Below are positions 17,154-26,912 of a stretch of 64,000 nt of DNA, in pieces (positions within the stretch are counted from its first letter, which is position 1; each line of letters opens with the position of its first letter). This DNA comes from Enterococcus raffinosus (GTDB taxonomy: Bacteria > Bacillota > Bacilli > Lactobacillales > Enterococcaceae): positions 1 to 64,000 of the forward strand of contig NZ_JAHLOS010000022.1 in assembly GCF_018917525.1 (NCBI RefSeq), written 5' to 3'. The position numbers and the translations under genes were made by a program. The notes under the pieces are model-generated. The model was not told the DNA's origin. It ran no database searches and saw nothing but the letters and a program-made list of their open reading frames with translations.

Positions 17154-19936
17154 TCATCTATTAACATTTCTGCTATAAAAATTTTTTCATCTTTTGAAAC
17201 TTTCAATTGTAATCCTTCCTCAATCCGTCGTAAGCTCTCTTCCACATGATCTAGTATCTCTGATACTTCTTTGGAAACAGTCTCCTCAAAACTCAATGGC
17301 GTCTGTTTAATCACGCGCTCAAAGACAAAGGCCGTGTGAACAACTAGCTTAATAATTTGTGAATTAGGAAATGAAACACCTAATACTGATCCCAAATCCG
17401 AAACCCACTCTAAAAGCATATCAGTTACATGGTATGGATTCAGATATACCAGGTATGTTTTCAGTGTGTCTTCACACAGATCCTTGACTACGATATTCTT
17501 CTGACCAGTTTTATCCAAGGGTAGATTTGTTACACCAATCATCTGTTTTAATATCTCTTCTCCAGTACCTTCAATTAAGTACTCCAAAGAAATGTGAGGT
17601 GCGTCTATCTTCGGATCTTTCGTACCTACGCTAGCAATTATTTGAAATTTTTCTAAAAGTTCTGGAATTTTTTCTTTCAATTTTAACGCAGAAACCGTTA
17701 ACACTTGAATAGCATCGTCTGTTGAATCATAGATGATATTTGTAATTAAACCCTCTATTTTTTTTGCTGTTCCACTACCAGTTGTACAAATTGACAAAAT
17801 CGCTTTAGGTTTACCTCGACTATCATCATGCAAATGGATTGAAGCAAAAAAATCCTTTTTTACTGAATCATAAACTGCATTCAAATCAAGATCCATATAG
17901 TTAATTTTTCGAACAACATCAAGCACAATCGAAGTAGTTACGTTAGGAATCGTTTTAATTTTAACACCGCTTGTCTGTTCCAATCGTTCTCCCATCATCG
18001 CCGGTGATCCCATGTCCACCAACATCAAGACCCCTTTTCCGCAGTCAAGCGCTTTGACTTTTTCAACCATCGCTTCAAATAATTCTTGCGGTGAAAGCGT
18101 CAGAGGCATATTTAACGCTTCGATTGGTGCTGCTCCTAAAAGATCAGTAGCCACTTCTACCATTGAAGTAGCAGTAGTATTCCCATGAGCTACGACTAAA
18201 ACACTCACCTTTTGGGTTTCATCAAGTGTTTCAATGGATGCAATCAACATCGTTAAATAAATGACTTCAATTTCAGGAATCAAAAGATTGAACTCATTCT
18301 TGATTTCTTGTTTAAATAATAAAGCGACTTGATACTCCTTATCGTGCTCACGCTTGACTTCTTCAATCTCACTATCAATTAAGATGTTGGATTGTTTTCC
18401 CCGCCTTAGATACGCATCAATATGCATACCAATGTAGTAAATAAAACGACGATCAAAATGGCAATCCAACTCTCTCTCAGCAATTTTTTTCAAACCTTCA
18501 GCAAACATGGGTATCTTTTTATCGACAAATTTTAACAAATTATAATTCGCACTGTTTTCTTTTACAAAATTGCGTATATATAGATGCAAGTCTGTTAAAA
18601 TATATTGGTGAATTTTCTCTTCATCAATTCCTTGGTCCATTAATACCTTGACTTTCTCTTCAATTGATTCATAGATATTAAACTCATTGAACTCTTCATT
18701 CGACAAACTGGCTTGTTCTTCTGGATAGATCACGGTCATCACACTGATCAAGCCTGACAATTCCTTGGCTTTTTCGAGATTGGTACGACTTGATGCCCAA
18801 TCAGATTGGATTTCAGCGGGCAAATCGCGTAAACGAATCTCGATCTCCTCAGTTTGATGTAAATTGTTAAGAAAAGCCTGTGCACAAATTAGTTGTACAT
18901 GTGATTTCAATTGACCAACATTACCAAAATTCGCAGCTTGAATCAAAGCGCTAAATACATCAATATTAATTCGCATCGTCTTTTGTATGCGCTTGGACTC
19001 ATTTCCAAATAAGAACTTGATTAATTCCACTCGCTCCTTTATTGAGCGCTCCCGTAAGGAAGGAATCATAATCGTCATTGGAATTCTTCTTAGAAAAGTC
19101 CCTAATAAAGCTGAAGAAGGATTTTCTGTTGTTGCACAGATTATCAATACCTTAGCATGCCGTTTTACGTTATTCTCACCTAATCGATTAAAGGTTCCGT
19201 TATCGATGAAATAAAAAAGCATTTCCTGTCCTTCTGGTGGTAAACGATGCACTTCATCTAGTAACAAAATTCCACCATCCACTTGTTCAACTAAACCTGC
19301 ATGATCTTCTTCAGCACCGGTAAATGCTCCTTTGCAATAGCCGAAAAGATGTGACAACAGTAATTGTGGATTATGATAGTAATCAGCACAATTAAAACTT
19401 TCAAAGGGGGCTTCTTCTGGGAATATATTTTCATACTTCGCGTATTCAAAGATTCGATTCGCAAAAAAAGTTTTCCCTGACCCGGTAGGACCTAATAACA
19501 ACATATGTAAGCCAAAAGGAGGGTAATATACCGCCGCCTTGGCTTGCGAAATCGGTTTTTTCAAACTTCCATCATGACCAATTACACGATCAAAAGGATT
19601 TTTCTTTATTCTTTGAACTTTTACAGATTTATTATTGTGATCAAAAGCTAGTAACTCTTGTAGGCTTTTCACTTCTGTTTCTTGCGAAATGGTCGTTTCA
19701 AATAGTTCTTCAATGAGTATAGTTGGAAAATATTTCACTGGATAAGTCTTTACCTTGATCAGTTTCTGGGCCCGAACTAGCTTATTAAGTTCTAAACTTG
19801 CATTAGAGCGAGTCAATTGCAAAGCAGAAGCGATTTCTTGTGCAGAACTCCCCTCACCAGAAAGAATCTGATCCTTTGAGGCGTTCTGCCAAATTTCTAA
19901 CAATTTTTGATACACTTTATCGATCCGTTTCACCAT
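17132..19936 (-). CDS. levR: LevR/ManR-type sigma-54-dependent activator with PRD domains
   Basis: A 934-residue activator. In order: N-terminal winged helix (about 1-75), AAA+ sigma-54 activation domain with Walker A GPTGSGKT (149-156), GAFTGA loop (203-208) and Walker B LLLDEVH (224-230), then a PRD, an EIIA-Man-like domain (VLVVAHGNTTATSM), an EIIB-like segment and a second PRD at the C-terminus. Such proteins are tuned by PTS phosphorylation and drive mannose-class PTS operons with RpoN. The ATG at 19936 has GAGGTG upstream. It directly precedes its likely target operon. Confidence 0.92.
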   Translation of the reverse strand: MVKRIDKVYQKLLEIWQNASKDQILSGEGSSAQEIASALQLTRSNASLELNKLVRAQKLIKVKTYPVKYFPTILIEELFETTISQETEVKSLQELLAFDHNNKSVKVQRIKKNPFDRVIGHDGSLKKPISQAKAAVYYPPFGLHMLLLGPTGSGKTFFANRIFEYAKYENIFPEEAPFESFNCADYYHNPQLLLSHLFGYCKGAFTGAEEDHAGLVEQVDGGILLLDEVHRLPPEGQEMLFYFIDNGTFNRLGENNVKRHAKVLIICATTENPSSALLGTFLRRIPMTIMIPSLRERSIKERVELIKFLFGNESKRIQKTMRINIDVFSALIQAANFGNVGQLKSHVQLICAQAFLNNLHQTEEIEIRLRDLPAEIQSDWASSRTNLEKAKELSGLISVMTVIYPEEQASLSNEEFNEFNIYESIEEKVKVLMDQGIDEEKIHQYILTDLHLYIRNFVKENSANYNLLKFVDKKIPMFAEGLKKIAERELDCHFDRRFIYYIGMHIDAYLRRGKQSNILIDSEIEEVKREHDKEYQVALLFKQEIKNEFNLLIPEIEVIYLTMLIASIETLDETQKVSVLVVAHGNTTATSMVEVATDLLGAAPIEALNMPLTLSPQELFEAMVEKVKALDCGKGVLMLVDMGSPAMMGERLEQTSGVKIKTIPNVTTSIVLDVVRKINYMDLDLNAVYDSVKKDFFASIHLHDDSRGKPKAILSICTTGSGTAKKIEGLITNIIYDSTDDAIQVLTVSALKLKEKIPELLEKFQIIASVGTKDPKIDAPHISLEYLIEGTGEEILKQMIGVTNLPLDKTGQKNIVVKDLCEDTLKTYLVYLNPYHVTDMLLEWVSDLGSVLGVSFPNSQIIKLVVHTAFVFERVIKQTPLSFEETVSKEVSEILDHVEESLRRIEEGLQLKVSKDEKIFIAEMLIDDKSVSEL

Positions 19937-19975
19937 CTACACCTCAATTATTGATACACTTTTTCTCATTATATC

Positions 19976-20791
19976 CTAATGCAAAAAAGTTGCCAATGCG
20001 TGGTAGAAGCCATTCTCATTATTTCCTCTAGTTACTATATCTGATGAATGTTTCACTATTTCAGGCGCATTCCCCATTGCAACACCAACACCAGCTTTCA
20101 CAAGCATCGGTAAATCATTATAGTTATCACCGATCGCTAAAATTTCTTTTAAATCAACGTGAAGCGCCTGTGCAATCAAAATCATAGCTGTCAATTTAGA
20201 TACTTGCTGATGAGTTACTTCTAGATAGGTTTCTTTCGACCGATAAAAAGAAACATCCAAGAGTTCAGATTGTCTTAGCTTATCTTCTGCTATCTCTAGC
20301 GTTTCTGGGTTTCCCATTAATAAAAATTTATGGACAGGATGATAGTCTTTCAAGAATTCTTTTAAGTTCACTATTTTTGGCCGCATTTCAGTGATGGTGG
20401 CTTCTTGGCAGTGCCACCTATCGAGAGCTTCAACATACCAATGTTCATCAGAATAAACACTAATACTAACATCCACACAATGCTGTTTTACTAGTTTATA
20501 AATAAGCAATGCGTCTAAGCGTTCTACTGGTAAACTATACAGTGATACAAATTGTTTGTTCTTCTCTTCTCGAACAATTAGTGCACCGTTATAGCAAACT
20601 AATGGCGTTTTCAGCCCTAACTCCTTCGTTACTTTCGTCATCGCTAGTGGTGGTCTTGCTGATGCTAAAACTGTTGGAATACCAACATTGTTCATTCTTT
20701 GAATGATTTCTTTTGTCTCACCTGTCAATTGATGTCGTTCATCCAGCAAGGTCCCATCAATGTCACTAAAAACTAACTTAATCGTACTCAT
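19976..20791 (-). CDS. Cof-type HAD hydrolase
   Basis: Haloacid dehalogenase-superfamily phosphatase of the Cof/YidA type, 271 aa. Motif I is FSDIDGTLLDE (Asp10 and Asp12), and motif IV is GDNYNDLPML followed by AGVGVAMGNAPEIVK. Members dephosphorylate sugar phosphates or flavin-type metabolites. The start has AGGAGGG upstream. It lies between the DeoR regulator and levR on the same strand; a link to fructose phosphate turnover is possible but unproven. Confidence 0.85.
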   Translation of the reverse strand: MSTIKLVFSDIDGTLLDERHQLTGETKEIIQRMNNVGIPTVLASARPPLAMTKVTKELGLKTPLVCYNGALIVREEKNKQFVSLYSLPVERLDALLIYKLVKQHCVDVSISVYSDEHWYVEALDRWHCQEATITEMRPKIVNLKEFLKDYHPVHKFLLMGNPETLEIAEDKLRQSELLDVSFYRSKETYLEVTHQQVSKLTAMILIAQALHVDLKEILAIGDNYNDLPMLVKAGVGVAMGNAPEIVKHSSDIVTRGNNENGFYHALATFLH

Positions 20792-20861
20792 ACTATCCCT
20801 CCTAATGCTTTTGATCAGTTAAAAAGACTTCCCGAAGCTACACGATTCGTTATTTTCACAT

Positions 20862-21632
20862 CTAATACAAGATATTGGTACTCTTTTCAAACAACGCTAA
20901 TTGATTTGGTTTTAGCTCTTGGTCGGTAATAAATACGTCAATATCTTCATATTCGCCACCCCTGAACGTTGACTGTTTTTGAAATTTTTGCTGCTCTGAA
21001 ATCAAAACAACCTTGCGCGTTCGTTGAATTACTTTGCGTTTAATTCTAGCGTTCTGCTTTTCCTTAAAATAGAAACCATCTTCTTCAAGACTCGCAGCCC
21101 CAATTAGACTTAGATCAAACTTCACTTGACCTATTTGTTCCAATGCTTCCTCACCATAGAAAAAACGGTTCTTATCATCAAATTTTCCACCTAAAACGGT
21201 CAAGTTAATTAAGGGCTGATTTGCAAGTACAAATGCATTATCAAGTGCGTGGGTGTAAATTTGACAAGGTACTTTTATATTTTGCGCTACCTGTAAAAGT
21301 GTTGTTGACACATCGATGAAACAGACACTGTTCGGTTGAATCTGTTTTACAGCAAGCTGAGCCATCCTTTGTTTTTCCTGCGAAAGCTGATTTAATCGCT
21401 CAAAGTAATTTAAAACCTGTAATTTTTCTTCAGGCATTATGATGCCACCATGCGTACGGATTACTTTTCCGTTTTCAACCAATTGGATAATATCTCTTCT
21501 AGCGGTATCTCTGGAAATGCCAAACTGCTCTACGATTTCTTGGGTGCTAACCTCCCCTTTGTCCTCCAGCATCAACATAATTTTTTTGAGACGTTTCTCT
21601 TGATACAATTTCAACCCCTCGCTTTCATCCAT
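20862..21632 (-). CDS. DeoR-family transcriptional regulator
   Basis: 256-residue regulator with an N-terminal DeoR winged helix (VSTQEIVEQFGISRDTARRDI) and a C-terminal sugar-phosphate sensor domain. The longest frame opens at the ATG at 21632, which has a poor ribosome site; a TTG at 21608 has GAGGGG six bases upstream and may be the real start. It follows the PfkB kinase gene and could sense fructose-6-phosphate or a similar ester. Its target is not evident from the sequence. Confidence 0.82.
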   Translation of the reverse strand: MDESEGLKLYQEKRLKKIMLMLEDKGEVSTQEIVEQFGISRDTARRDIIQLVENGKVIRTHGGIIMPEEKLQVLNYFERLNQLSQEKQRMAQLAVKQIQPNSVCFIDVSTTLLQVAQNIKVPCQIYTHALDNAFVLANQPLINLTVLGGKFDDKNRFFYGEEALEQIGQVKFDLSLIGAASLEEDGFYFKEKQNARIKRKVIQRTRKVVLISEQQKFQKQSTFRGGEYEDIDVFITDQELKPNQLALFEKSTNILY

Positions 21633-21646
21633 ATAGTAACATTTCC

Positions 21647-21660
21647 CATAAGCGTTTAAA
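21647..21660 (-). promoter_or_regulatory. Weak cre-like site upstream of deoR gene
   Basis: The minus strand reads TTTAAACGCTTATG, matching about 11 of 14 cre positions just before the DeoR start. Low confidence. Confidence 0.25.
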
Positions 21661-21738
21661 AGTTTTTTTAAGTGTTTTTATGTATTTCGATAAATAAAAA
21701 AGCATAAATGCGCACATTTATGCTTTCAAATTGTATTC

Positions 21739-22704
21739 TTATTTACTAATTGCCAGAAATCTATTTATAGTCTCAATCTCTGGCATCGAGCAAAGTGCAC
21801 CTTTCTTTGTGGTTATCAATGAAGCTGCTGCATTAGCGAACGTCAACATCTCAGCTAGTTGTTCTTTCGTTAATTCTTTTAGTCCATGGTTAAGAATATA
21901 TTGAAGTACGCACCCACAAAAAGTATCCCCTGCACCAGTAGTTTCGATGGTCTGTTCATTCTTAAAAGCACGAACTTCAATCATATCTTCTTCATAATAT
22001 GCTCGGCTTCCCTTATCCCCCATCGAAACAAGGATCAATTTAATCGGATATTTATCTCTAATTTTTTTAACTCCTTTTGAATAATCCTCTTCTCCTGTAA
22101 GCCATTGAATTTCGTTGTCTGATATTTTAAGAATATCACAATAGCTAAGCCCAACTTCTACTTGTTTTCGAGCCTCTTCTAAATTCTCCCATAATGGTTC
22201 ACGAATATTGGGATCAAATGAAATCAAGCAATCACTGTTTTTAGCGATAGTCAGTGCCTTTTTCGTTGCATTGCGTACTCCTTCATGGGTCATGGAAAGT
22301 GTTCCAAAATGAAAAATCCTTGATTGCTTGATTACCTCTTCATTTACTTCCTGTTCTGTTAATTGCATATCTGCTCCTGGATTACGACAAAAAGTAAAAT
22401 CTCTGTCCCCGTCTTCTCCATTGTGCACAAAGGCTAAGGTGGTGTGTACGTCTTTATCAAAGGACAAATTGCTTATATCAATTCCTAATTTTTCGGCCTT
22501 TTCTTTCAAAAACCAACCAAAATTATCATCACCGACTTTTCCAATGAACGCTACATTGCGATCGAATTTTCTTAACATCGCTAATACATTACATGGTGCG
22601 CCACCAGGATTCATTTCCAATAATGGATTGCCTTGATCACTTAGACCGTTTTGAGTAAAATCAATTATAATTTCGCCCAGAGCGGTTACATCAATCGTTT
22701 TCAT
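21739..22704 (-). CDS. PfkB-family fructokinase
   Basis: Ribokinase-fold sugar kinase of about 321 aa. The substrate motif NPGGAPCNVLAM is near the N-terminus, and the C-terminal signature TTGAGDTFCG carries the catalytic Asp. I prefer the ATG at 22704, six bases after GGAGG, over the one at 22710 that abuts it. It is the last metabolic gene of operon B and probably makes fructose-6-phosphate from fructose released by the upstream GH32 enzyme. It is unrelated to the ROK fructokinase of operon A. Confidence 0.87.
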   Translation of the reverse strand: MKTIDVTALGEIIIDFTQNGLSDQGNPLLEMNPGGAPCNVLAMLRKFDRNVAFIGKVGDDNFGWFLKEKAEKLGIDISNLSFDKDVHTTLAFVHNGEDGDRDFTFCRNPGADMQLTEQEVNEEVIKQSRIFHFGTLSMTHEGVRNATKKALTIAKNSDCLISFDPNIREPLWENLEEARKQVEVGLSYCDILKISDNEIQWLTGEEDYSKGVKKIRDKYPIKLILVSMGDKGSRAYYEEDMIEVRAFKNEQTIETTGAGDTFCGCVLQYILNHGLKELTKEQLAEMLTFANAAASLITTKKGALCSMPEIETINRFLAISK

Positions 22705-22720
22705 TTTCATCCTCCATATT

Positions 22721-22757
22721 CAAATGCTCAAAGATATGTACTTTCTTCGAGCATTTG
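22721..22757 (-). terminator. Hairpin between GH32 and PfkB genes
   Basis: CAAATGCTC pairs with GAGCATTTG around a long loop. There is no clear T run on the minus strand, so it may be a processing or partial termination site rather than a full terminator. Confidence 0.3.
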
Positions 22758-22758
22758 G

Positions 22759-24258
22759 CTACATTGTTTTCGTTAGTTCCCACGTTTCAAGCTGATTGAT
22801 CACAAGTGTACCCTCAGCAACAGAAACATAGTTCTTATTTTGATCCTCTTTAGCAAAAACATTTAGACTGTGATTCGTTTTATAGTCATCTGTGAAAATT
22901 TCTATAGAGGATTGATCTACAAACAAATGTATCTTTAGTGTTGCTTTATCCTTTAGCAACAAATTACTTTTTGTAGTTCCTTGACTCCAATCATCTGAGT
23001 TGTCGCGGGAAACTGTCAGAATCTGCTTTCTTAAATCAAATGTCGCAATCGTAGCTAGATGATCGTTGCTCCTCAAGCGAAGCTCAAAGGAATCAGTGGT
23101 ACTATTAGCAAGATCAATGGTCATTTTCAGTTCAAAACAATTGCCGTTACCTGTGGGAATCAAGAATTCGCCTTTTTCAATAATGGACTTTTCATGGATC
23201 GCTTCAGCTGATTTTCGAATGGATTGTAGCTCTTCTATAGGTACAAACTTCACTGTATTATCCGTATCAAGGATTGCTTCTCGCGGAAGGTTGAAAGAAC
23301 CACACCAGCCTTCTTTGAAGGTTGGCCCCCAATCCTTCCACCACGGCATCCAATCCCAACCATTCGCCCACGCAACAAGAATGCGTCTGCCGGATTGATC
23401 AACAAATGATTGCGGCGCATAATAATCAAATCCCCAATCAATATTTCCTACAGTTGTGTAATTGAACTTTCCAGTTTCATAATTCATATCTCCGACTAAA
23501 TAAATACTCGTTCGTTCTTTCACTCCCATTGGAGAAAACGTTAGAACATACTTTTCTCCGTTGGCATTTTTCAATGAGAAAAAATCGGGACATTCCCACA
23601 TATAGCCAAATTCTCCTCGACTTTCTGCAAGAACATTAAAGAAGTTCCAATCTTCTAAATTTTTTGAACGATACAATAGTGCTTGCCCAAGCCCATCCTT
23701 TTTCCCACTACATACCAAATAGAAATAATCTTCATGCTTCCAAACTTTTGGATCTCGAAACTCACCCACATCGTAACCAGTTGGTGGAGCAGCAATAACC
23801 GGATTATTTTCACTTTTGACAAAATGGATACCATCATCGCTGTATGCCATACACTGATTTTGAACAAATTCGTCTCCGTAGTTTGTCGAGGCGGTGTATA
23901 AAAGGTAGAGGCGCCCCTCATATTCGATTGCACTTCCAGAAAAACAGCCACCTTTGGGATGATTGTCATAGGTTTCGCTTGGCGCCAACGCAAGAGGTAA
24001 GTATTCCCAGTGCAGCATGTCATCACTGATTGCATGTCCCCAGTGCATCGAGCCCCAATAGGAGTCATAAGGATTATATTGATAGAAGAAATGATACTTA
24101 CCTTTAAAATAAATGAGTCCATTCGGATCATTTAGCCAGCCGGCTTCAGTCATAAAGTGATACTTTTGACGCATTGCCCCCTTAGCCACTTCTGATCTTT
24201 TCTTATCTATTTCAGCTTGAGCACGAACAATATTTTTTTTCATTAATTCAATGGACAA
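22759..24258 (-). CDS. scrB: GH32 beta-fructosidase, second copy
   Basis: Cytoplasmic 499-residue GH32 enzyme without a signal peptide. The nucleophile motif WLNDPNG is at 41-47 (Asp44), FRDP at 167-170 and the acid/base motif ECPD at 222-225, followed by a C-terminal beta-sandwich. The start is a TTG at 24258 with TAGGAGGGA at ideal distance; an ATG at 24243 is too far from it. It lies between MsmK copy 2 and the PfkB fructokinase. After GH91 action on DFA III the expected substrate is inulobiose. A sucrose-6-phosphate label would not fit the ABC context. Confidence 0.88.
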   Translation of the reverse strand: MSIELMKKNIVRAQAEIDKKRSEVAKGAMRQKYHFMTEAGWLNDPNGLIYFKGKYHFFYQYNPYDSYWGSMHWGHAISDDMLHWEYLPLALAPSETYDNHPKGGCFSGSAIEYEGRLYLLYTASTNYGDEFVQNQCMAYSDDGIHFVKSENNPVIAAPPTGYDVGEFRDPKVWKHEDYFYLVCSGKKDGLGQALLYRSKNLEDWNFFNVLAESRGEFGYMWECPDFFSLKNANGEKYVLTFSPMGVKERTSIYLVGDMNYETGKFNYTTVGNIDWGFDYYAPQSFVDQSGRRILVAWANGWDWMPWWKDWGPTFKEGWCGSFNLPREAILDTDNTVKFVPIEELQSIRKSAEAIHEKSIIEKGEFLIPTGNGNCFELKMTIDLANSTTDSFELRLRSNDHLATIATFDLRKQILTVSRDNSDDWSQGTTKSNLLLKDKATLKIHLFVDQSSIEIFTDDYKTNHSLNVFAKEDQNKNYVSVAEGTLVINQLETWELTKTM

Positions 24259-24301
24259 GAGAATCCCTCCTAACTTAAACGATCACTTTTCAACGATAAA
24301 A

Positions 24302-25414
24302 TTACTTCGTACATTTGATTCTCAATTCTGTCTTTGGATCAAAGAAATGTCCCTTTGAGATTTCTAACGCTAAGCGAACGATCTCACCTGGACGATGGAA
24401 GTCTCTAGCATTAACTTTGGAGACAAATTCTGTTTCATCAATTTTGCTGTATAACAACGTTTCTGATCCTAAAAGCTCTGACACGACAATCGTTGCATCT
24501 ATTGCTGACTCAATAACTGAATCCAAGACGATCTGTTCGCTTCTAATATCTTCTGGCCGAATACCGAAAATCAAGTCTTTTCCTTCATAGCCCTTAGCCA
24601 CGAGCACTTTATTCTCACCTTCTGGCACTTTTAACTTGAAATTTCGTCCACTAGTGATGTAGCCATTTTTTAAAGTCACATGAAAGAAGTTCATTGCAGG
24701 TGAACCAATGAAACTTGCAACAAAGACATTTTCAGGCAAATCATATACTTCTTTAGGACTACCAATCTGTTGAATCAAACCATCCTTCATAATGACGATC
24801 CGGTCCGCCATTGTCATCGCTTCTGTCTGATCATGAGTGACATAAATAGTTGTCGTTCCTAAACGTTGATGCAACTTTGCGATTTCAGCACGCATGGATA
24901 CACGTAGTTTTGCGTCCAAATTAGATAAAGGTTCATCCATCAAAAAGACTTGAGCATCACGGACGATTGCACGACCTAAAGCAACACGTTGACGTTGTCC
25001 GCCAGATAAAGCCGCGGGTTTTCTCTTTAGATACTCAGTTAAGCCTAAAATTTCCGCTGCTTCTTCTACCTTCTTTTTAATCTCATCTGTTGGATATTTT
25101 CTGAGCTTTAAACCAAAGGCCATATTGTCAAAGACGGTCATATGTGGATAGAGCGCATAATTTTGAAAGACCATTGCGATATCCCGATCCTTTGGTGCTA
25201 CATTGTTGATGACTCTATCACCGATTTTCAATTCTCCTTCAGTGATATCCTCAAGACCTGCTACCATTCGAAGGGTTGTAGATTTTCCACAACCAGAAGG
25301 ACCTACAAAGACGATAAATTCCTTTTCATCAATTTCTAAATTGAAATCAGTTACGGTATAATTCTCCGCATTTGAATATTTTTTATAAATATGTTGCATG
25401 GAAAGTGTTCCCAT
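24302..25414 (-). CDS. msmK: MsmK/UgpC-type ABC ATPase (copy 2)
   Basis: 370-residue ATPase closely related to copy 1 at 10057-11166: the same Walker A (GPSGCGKST), signature ([16 protein letters not shown]), [12 protein letters not shown] and GIRPEDIR segments, with drift mainly in the C-terminal domain. The ATG at 25414 has GAGGG upstream. Being inside operon B, it most likely powers the importer encoded at 26913-29969. Duplication together with GH32 and importer genes suggests that the two operons share ancestry or arose by recruitment. Confidence 0.92.
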   Translation of the reverse strand: MGTLSMQHIYKKYSNAENYTVTDFNLEIDEKEFIVFVGPSGCGKSTTLRMVAGLEDITEGELKIGDRVINNVAPKDRDIAMVFQNYALYPHMTVFDNMAFGLKLRKYPTDEIKKKVEEAAEILGLTEYLKRKPAALSGGQRQRVALGRAIVRDAQVFLMDEPLSNLDAKLRVSMRAEIAKLHQRLGTTTIYVTHDQTEAMTMADRIVIMKDGLIQQIGSPKEVYDLPENVFVASFIGSPAMNFFHVTLKNGYITSGRNFKLKVPEGENKVLVAKGYEGKDLIFGIRPEDIRSEQIVLDSVIESAIDATIVVSELLGSETLLYSKIDETEFVSKVNARDFHRPGEIVRLALEISKGHFFDPKTELRIKCTK

Positions 25415-25478
25415 CGTTTTTTACCCTCACTTTTTTACTATTAAGCAATGCTAAACTCTAAAGATAGTTTAATAGTGC

Positions 25479-26843
25479 TTACCTGAATTCGTTCAATATA
25501 GAATGCTTAGCTGGAATTGGCGTTGCTCTAAAGGCATTGTCTTTTTTATCCAGTTCAACTTGTGCTTCAGAACCAGAGTCGAGCACCGTATTTCCAAAAG
25601 ACTGTTTTTCAATTAATACCGTCTTGACCTCAAGAGCCTCAGTTGCATCATTGGTCAATAAGGCTTCTACTTGTGATGCAAAACAGGAATCACTGGATGT
25701 TAATTCTGATTTTGTAGCGACTATATGATTATTAGAAATATAATTTCCATTACCAGTAACAACATGGATAATTACAGGAGTTGCTCCTTTTGGTGAAATT
25801 TGATCCTTGTCAATAATTTCAGAAAAATGGTTGCCAATCACCGTGTTGCTGTTACCATTGATTGATAAAAGTCCGAAGGTATCATCTAAACCGTTATTCC
25901 TTCCTTGCAACGGTGCCCAAGGTTCATGATCATGCAAAAGATGGTTGGATGAAATAGAATTTTCGGAGCTATTTTTATCTAAAATAACCATTCCTGGGTA
26001 AAAGGCATGAAGTCTGTTATTGCTAATAAGTGAGCGAGTAACTCCTTCAAGATGAATACAGCTAGCTCCTCTAGGGAAAACATTATTTGCAGTCACTAGC
26101 AGGCCACCAAAATTCTCTGCATAAATGGAATAGCCCTTGAAACCTGCACCAATCAAATTATCTGTCACCTTCGACGCCTGTCCCCAACCACGTAATTCTA
26201 TACAGCTTCCACATTCCGCGATAAAATTATCATGAATTGTAAGTGCATCCGCATGATAGGAAATAATTCCATGCTCCAAATAGACAAATCCCATGCCTGT
26301 AATTCGAAACGAATCATTCGCACTGGCAACGTGTATTCCCGTTTTCCCATTTGTATAAGTGTTTTCTGGATTCGTTTCATCCGAACCATCATCGACAAAG
26401 TGTAAGCCGTCGATACAAAAATTTGAAAATTCAACAGAACTAATTCGCGGATCACCGCTACGCTGAATGTAGAATGCCGCGCCAGCAGCCTCTTCTATCG
26501 GTGAACCCGACAGATCAACAAGAATGCGACTGCCGCCAGGCCAAAGCTCATGTAGATCACTCCATTCATCCTCCGGCACATTATAGCGGATACTAGAAGA
26601 AGTAAAGCCATGTCCAGAACCCATGATCTTTAAGAAGCTAATATCAATAACAACCTGTGTTTTCAAGTGATAATCACCTGGTGGAATATAGATGACTGCC
26701 CCTGGTTTCCCTCCATCATTTTCATCAATCTCTTTTTGTCTTTTTTTAATGTTTAAAAGAATACTGTTAATGACTTCGCCAATATCGTTAAATGGATCTC
26801 CTATTGCCCATTGGGTTACATCATAATAATTTTTACTCACCAT
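25479..26843 (-). CDS. GH91 enzyme: inulin fructotransferase / DFA III hydrolase family
   Basis: A 454-residue right-handed beta-helix protein. Segments such as DIGEVINSILLNIKKRQ, DGGKPGAVIYIPPGDY, NGKTGIHVAS, ITGMGFVYLEH and GRNNGLDD match the DFA III-forming inulin fructotransferases (GH91). HADALTIHDNFIAECG gives Asp199 and Glu210, with the 11-residue spacing of the catalytic Asp/Glu pair described for GH91 (D233/E244 in the Bacillus sp. snu-7 enzyme, from memory). Inulin-degrading family members are secreted, but this one has no signal peptide and sits among ABC importer genes. I therefore infer it hydrolyses imported DFA III to inulobiose. The ATG has AGGAGG upstream. Confidence 0.87.
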   Translation of the reverse strand: MVSKNYYDVTQWAIGDPFNDIGEVINSILLNIKKRQKEIDENDGGKPGAVIYIPPGDYHLKTQVVIDISFLKIMGSGHGFTSSSIRYNVPEDEWSDLHELWPGGSRILVDLSGSPIEEAAGAAFYIQRSGDPRISSVEFSNFCIDGLHFVDDGSDETNPENTYTNGKTGIHVASANDSFRITGMGFVYLEHGIISYHADALTIHDNFIAECGSCIELRGWGQASKVTDNLIGAGFKGYSIYAENFGGLLVTANNVFPRGASCIHLEGVTRSLISNNRLHAFYPGMVILDKNSSENSISSNHLLHDHEPWAPLQGRNNGLDDTFGLLSINGNSNTVIGNHFSEIIDKDQISPKGATPVIIHVVTGNGNYISNNHIVATKSELTSSDSCFASQVEALLTNDATEALEVKTVLIEKQSFGNTVLDSGSEAQVELDKKDNAFRATPIPAKHSILNEFR

Positions 26844-26855
26844 TACTCCTCCTGA

Positions 26856-26881
26856 TGAGCGATTCTTTAATTAGAATCGCT
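26856..26881. terminator. Intercistronic hairpin between permease and GH91 gene
   Basis: GAGCGATTCT pairs with AGAATCGCTC, with a TTTT run on the plus strand only. In minus-strand mRNA it is a stable stem without a T tract, perhaps an RNA processing or stability site that sets different levels for transporter and enzyme. Confidence 0.4.
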
Positions 26882-26912
26882 CTTTTGTTCCTTCAAATAC
26901 GTTTTGTTTTGA

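Noticed and set aside
25479-26843. Pectate-lyase or generic parallel beta-helix protein
   Set aside because: The beta-helix fold alone would suggest this, but many segments and the Asp/Glu pair match GH91, and no pectin genes are nearby.
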